The notes under the pieces were generated by a model, which saw nothing but the letters and a program-made list of their open reading frames with translations, ran no database searches and was not told where the DNA came from. Source: Alphaproteobacteria bacterium (GTDB taxonomy: Bacteria > Pseudomonadota > Alphaproteobacteria > Micropepsales > Micropepsaceae). Taken from it: a stretch of DNA of 8,043 nucleotides. A program made the translations under genes and the position numbers. Below are positions 5,800 through 8,043 of the stretch, in pieces. The DNA is taken from positions 1-8,043 of the forward strand of contig JAGWRJ010000426.1 in assembly GCA_028869725.1 (NCBI GenBank), read 5' to 3'. Each line of letters begins with the position of its first letter. The stretch's first letter is position 1.

Positions 5800-6645
5800 T
5801 CAACCGCGCGCCTTCGAGTGGTTGAGGTAGACATAGATGGCGCTTACCTCTGCCGTCGAAAGTTCATGAAAGCGGCTGCGGATCAATGGGGTCATGTGCG
5901 GAGTACCGTGCCCAAGCTGACCTACGCCGGTGCGGAAGAACGATTCAAACGCAGCCAGAGTATAGTGTTTGATGGCAAAGCGCAGATCCGGGGAATCCTG
6001 TTCCGCCTCTCCCGAAAGATGCCGCCCGTGACAGGCTGAGCATTGGGTATGCGTCAGATACCGGCCCAGTGCCATCGGCGCGACGGGCGTGTGCAATGGG
6101 CCGCGTTCAGACGGCTGAAGGTCTGCAGCTGCAGCAGGGATCAGCCCGGTGGCCAGCATGGCCTTGCCGATCAGACCCCACTGGGTCTTGCCCGCTGTTC
6201 CAGCTTTGCTCGGCACTGACTGGAGGTACGCGATCATAGCTGCGACATCTGCATCTGACTCACGCAGAAAGCGCTGGGCCGGCATCGACACCACAGAGGT
6301 GCCATCGGGTTTGACACCGTAGCGGAGGGCAGATGCGAGCTGCCGCGTCGACAGACGGTGGGCAAGCACGGTCAGGTTGGGCGCAACGAGGCGTGTGCCG
6401 AGCCAGCCGGTGAGAACCACGTGGCCGGTATTACCGGCGCCATGGCAGGCCGAGCAGCCGTTGATCCGTACCAGTCGTTGCCCTTCAGCGATCATTTGTG
6501 GTGCGGGAGCAATGGCCAGAGGACGCTGGGGCTGGGCATAAACATGGGTCAGCACTGCCTGCGACCCCACTTCGATTCGCCAGATGCCAACTGCAGCCAG
6601 CGCCACGATGACCAGGCCCAAGGCCCACTTTATCCGAGAACGCAC
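5800..6645 (-). CDS. Membrane-anchored dihaem cytochrome c
   Basis: Two CSACH haem-binding motifs, at residues 64-68 and 202-206 counted from the preferred start, mark two class I cytochrome c domains. Likely axial methionines are Met121 (in VVSMPAQRF) and Met251 (in GTPHMTP). A single hydrophobic segment near the N-terminus (WALGLVIVALAAVGIW) with basic residues before it anchors the protein with the haem domains in the periplasm. I place the start at GTG 6645, giving 281 residues, because AAGGAG at 6658-6653 lies seven bases upstream; the reading frame is also open to a TTG at 6690 but without such a site. Similar dihaem proteins pass electrons from periplasmic dehydrogenases (alcohol, aldehyde, isoquinoline-type) to the respiratory chain. 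No partner dehydrogenase of that type is present here. The SDR gene ends 80 bp upstream on the same strand, so co-transcription is possible. Confidence 0.9.
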   Translation of the reverse strand: MRSRIKWALGLVIVALAAVGIWRIEVGSQAVLTHVYAQPQRPLAIAPAPQMIAEGQRLVRINGCSACHGAGNTGHVVLTGWLGTRLVAPNLTVLAHRLSTRQLASALRYGVKPDGTSVVSMPAQRFLRESDADVAAMIAYLQSVPSKAGTAGKTQWGLIGKAMLATGLIPAAAADLQPSERGPLHTPVAPMALGRYLTHTQCSACHGRHLSGEAEQDSPDLRFAIKHYTLAAFESFFRTGVGQLGHGTPHMTPLIRSRFHELSTAEVSAIYVYLNHSKARG

Positions 6646-6652
6646 ACTCCGG

Positions 6653-6658
6653 CTCCTT
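6653..6658 (-). promoter_or_regulatory. Ribosome binding site that sets a GTG start for the cytochrome c gene
   Basis: AAGGAG on the minus strand, seven bases before GTG 6645-6643. It is the only good Shine-Dalgarno match near any candidate start, and it lies inside the coding stretch that a TTG start at 6690 would use. Confidence 0.7.
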
Positions 6659-6725
6659 CGCGAACGGCGCGCGACCTTAACTGATGGCAAGGGTTGCGCG
6701 CAGTGAAGCGATTGTCATGCGGGCG

Positions 6726-7490
6726 TCAGATCGTCGCTCCGCCGTCGCAGACAATCACCTGGCCTGTCGTAAAGGAACCCGCCCGAGAGGCGAGGAACAC
6801 GGCCGCACCGGCAATCTCGTCGGGCTCACCAATCCGGCGCAGGGGGGCGCCCGACGTAGACCGTTTGAGCGTCTCGGGATTTTCCCACAGAGCGCGAGCA
6901 AAATCGGTTTTTATCAGGCCCGGGGCAATGCAGTTGGCCCGAATGTTGTGTGGCCCGTACTCGACGGCGATATTCCGGGCAAGCTGCATGTCCGCAGCCT
7001 TGGAAATGCAGTAGGCGCCAATCACTGGCGACCCACGCAATCCACCAATTGACGAGACGATGATGATCGAACCGTCCTTGCGCTCCATCATTTCCGGGAT
7101 CACCATCTGGCACAGCCAGTGATTGGACCGGATGTTGGCGCCCATGATCTTGTCAAAGGCCTCGTCTGGAATATCGAGACTCGATCCGTAATAGGGGTTG
7201 AGTGCCGCATTACAGACGAGGACGTCGATCTTGCCCCATTTGGCACGGGTTCGGGCAACCAGTGCTTCGAGCTGCTCCTTGTAATTGATGTTCGCCGCAA
7301 TCGGAATTGCGACCTCCGTGCCACGTTCGCGGTTGATCGCCTCGGCGACCTTCAAGCAGGCATCCTCCTTGCGGCTCGACACCACCACTTTTGCACCGTG
7401 CTCGGCCAGACGATGAACGATCGCCTCGCCAATGCCTTTGGTCGATCCGGTCACGAGTGCGACCTTTCCGCTCAGGTCGAAGAGGTTCAT
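6726..7490 (-). CDS. Short-chain dehydrogenase/reductase, DHRS4-like
   Basis: From the ATG at 7490 the protein has 254 residues, a classical SDR length, and begins MNLFDLSGKVALVTGS. The nucleotide-binding TGxxxGIG motif is at residues 14-21; the catalytic tetrad is Asn119, Ser147, Tyr160 and Lys164 (in YCISK). The usual NNAG is replaced by C-N-A-A at 93-96, as seen in the DHRS4-like branch, and NIRANCIAPGLIKTDF at about 190-205 is also typical of it. SSR after the second strand (Arg40) suggests NADP(H), though this is not certain. It should oxidise or reduce a carbonyl/alcohol in the cytoplasm; substrate unknown. An upstream in-frame start would add 22 unlikely residues overlapping the predicted promoter and operator, so 7490 is preferred; a GGGGAA stretch precedes it. 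No shared pathway with the cytochrome or peroxidase is obvious. Confidence 0.92.
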   Translation of the reverse strand: MNLFDLSGKVALVTGSTKGIGEAIVHRLAEHGAKVVVSSRKEDACLKVAEAINRERGTEVAIPIAANINYKEQLEALVARTRAKWGKIDVLVCNAALNPYYGSSLDIPDEAFDKIMGANIRSNHWLCQMVIPEMMERKDGSIIIVSSIGGLRGSPVIGAYCISKAADMQLARNIAVEYGPHNIRANCIAPGLIKTDFARALWENPETLKRSTSGAPLRRIGEPDEIAGAAVFLASRAGSFTTGQVIVCDGGATI

Positions 7491-7521
7491 GAGGTTCCCC
7501 AGTTCTTGAAAATTGCGATCA

Positions 7522-7556
7522 GGCAGGGATGTTAGCCTGCCGGGGGCGACCGACAA
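7522..7556 (-). promoter_or_regulatory. Predicted SDR promoter with inverted repeat around the -10 box
   Basis: On the minus strand, TTGTCG (7556-7551) and TAACAT (7534-7529) make a -35/-10 pair with a 16-bp spacer, each with four of six consensus matches. The -10 sits in the middle of a perfect inverted repeat: GGCAGG (7541-7536), one base, TAACAT, one base, CCTGCC (7527-7522). A dimeric repressor such as a TetR-type protein binding there would block polymerase. Expected transcription would begin roughly 30 bases before the SDR ATG. Confidence 0.45.
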
Positions 7557-7609
7557 AGTGTGCTTTGCGCACAGCCTGTGTGCAGGCGCGCCGCTCTATC
7601 CGGCGGAAC

Positions 7610-7693
7610 CCGGGCCGGTGCCCAGCCCGGCCGACGCCGGAATCGCGAAAGCGGGCCCGCGCCGGCAAGCTTTGGCTGGGGGACCGGGCCCGG
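7610..7693 (-). terminator. GC-rich dyads after the glutathione peroxidase gene (candidate terminator region)
   Basis: Just past the peroxidase stop (minus strand) two copies of the palindrome CGGGCCCG (7685-7692 and 7652-7659) can pair with each other, and CCGGGC (7610-7615) can pair with GCCCGG (7625-7630). No T-tract follows. The stretch 7557-7697 contains no gene that I can support; it separates the peroxidase from the SDR promoter. Confidence 0.3.
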
Positions 7694-7697
7694 ATGC

Positions 7698-8043
7698 CTA
7701 GCGCAGGGCGTCCGCGATCGCTGTCAGGATGGTTTGGTCCTCCGGCTCGGTGCGGGAGCCGAAGGTGCCGGCGATCTGGCCGTCACGCCCGAACAGATAT
7801 TTGTGGAAATTCCACTTCGGCGTGGCGGCATCGCCAAGCTCCGTGGCCACCCAGCGATAAAGCGGATGAGCGTCTGCGCCCACCACATGCTCCTTCGCCG
7901 TCATCGGAAAGTCGACGGCAAATCGGCTCTCGCAGAATTGTCTGATCTCAGCCTCACTGCCCGGTTCCTGCCCGCCAAAGTCATTACAGGGCACACCAAG
8001 GACGATCAGCCCCGTCTCCCTTCTGTCCCGCCACAGCCGCTGC
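7698..8043 (-). CDS. Glutathione peroxidase family protein (C-terminal part, cut by the window edge)
   Basis: The frame is open from the right edge to a TAG at 7700-7698, giving the last 114 residues of a protein usually about 160-185 long. It reads GLIVLGVPCNDFGGQEPG, then IRQFCESRFAVDFPM, DAHPLYRW, and PKWNFHKYLFGRDGQ near the C-terminus. GGQEPG supplies the conserved catalytic Gln and WNF the Trp and Asn of the peroxidase active site. The Cys in IRQFCE sits where the resolving cysteine of thioredoxin-using two-cysteine bacterial and plant enzymes is found. The peroxidatic Cys (or selenocysteine) is upstream, beyond base 8043, so it cannot be seen. The enzyme reduces hydrogen or lipid peroxides in the cytoplasm, probably with thioredoxin rather than glutathione (family inference). 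The next gene, the SDR, begins 207 bp downstream and seems to have its own promoter. Confidence 0.93.
   Translation of the reverse strand, partial: QRLWRDRRETGLIVLGVPCNDFGGQEPGSEAEIRQFCESRFAVDFPMTAKEHVVGADAHPLYRWVATELGDAATPKWNFHKYLFGRDGQIAGTFGSRTEPEDQTILTAIADALR

Noticed and set aside
5791..6039. Plus-strand open frame of 82 codons after ald
   Set aside because: It overlaps the 3' end of the cytochrome c gene in antisense, including the second haem domain, and has no support of its own.
6646..6690. TTG-initiated N-terminal extension of the cytochrome c
   Set aside because: No Shine-Dalgarno is seen before the TTG, the added 15 residues are an Arg/Ser-rich run, and a good AAGGAG lies within it before GTG 6645.
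7529..7945. Plus-strand open frame of 138 codons, Arg/Pro/Ser rich
   Set aside because: It is antisense to the glutathione peroxidase gene and covers the GC-rich dyads; the composition is that of a shadow frame.

Overview
The window is GC-rich, gene-dense bacterial chromosome. Protein families and Shine-Dalgarno-led starts fit a Pseudomonadota member, probably an alpha- or gammaproteobacterium; the sequence does not settle the genus. I see eight protein-coding genes, two of them cut by the window ends, and no tRNA, rRNA, insertion sequence, phage gene or CRISPR array. Most intergenic gaps are short, and several carry candidate regulatory sites.

Left block (1-2378): two minus-strand genes, an EamA/DMT-family inner-membrane transporter followed by an acetylpolyamine amidohydrolase/histone-deacetylase-like enzyme (cut at base 1), read away from a plus-strand PLP- and metal-dependent D-threonine / D-3-hydroxyaspartate aldolase-type enzyme. 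The transporter and aldolase share a 68-bp divergent intergenic region.

Middle block (2379-5799): a small secreted Gly/Tyr-rich protein ends in a five-copy, seven-residue Trp-His-Gly repeat. After a 258-bp gap comes a tight two-gene operon: a class III omega-amino acid (beta-alanine):pyruvate aminotransferase and alanine dehydrogenase, 21 bp apart. Together they form a neat catabolic module: the aminotransferase moves the amine onto pyruvate to make L-alanine, and alanine dehydrogenase oxidises the alanine back to pyruvate, releasing ammonium and NADH. A strong GC hairpin after ald lies between it and the convergent cytochrome gene.

Right block (5800-8043, all minus strand): in transcription order, a glutathione peroxidase (N-terminus off the window), a DHRS4-like short-chain dehydrogenase with a symmetric operator-like site around its predicted -10 box, and a membrane-anchored dihaem cytochrome c that most likely starts at a GTG codon.

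The enzymes are recognisable families, and I found no clear sign of an undescribed defence or mobile system. The less ordinary items are the His/Trp heptad-repeat secreted protein, paired dyad or direct-repeat sites in front of three transcription units, and the amine/amino-acid theme of the left and middle blocks.
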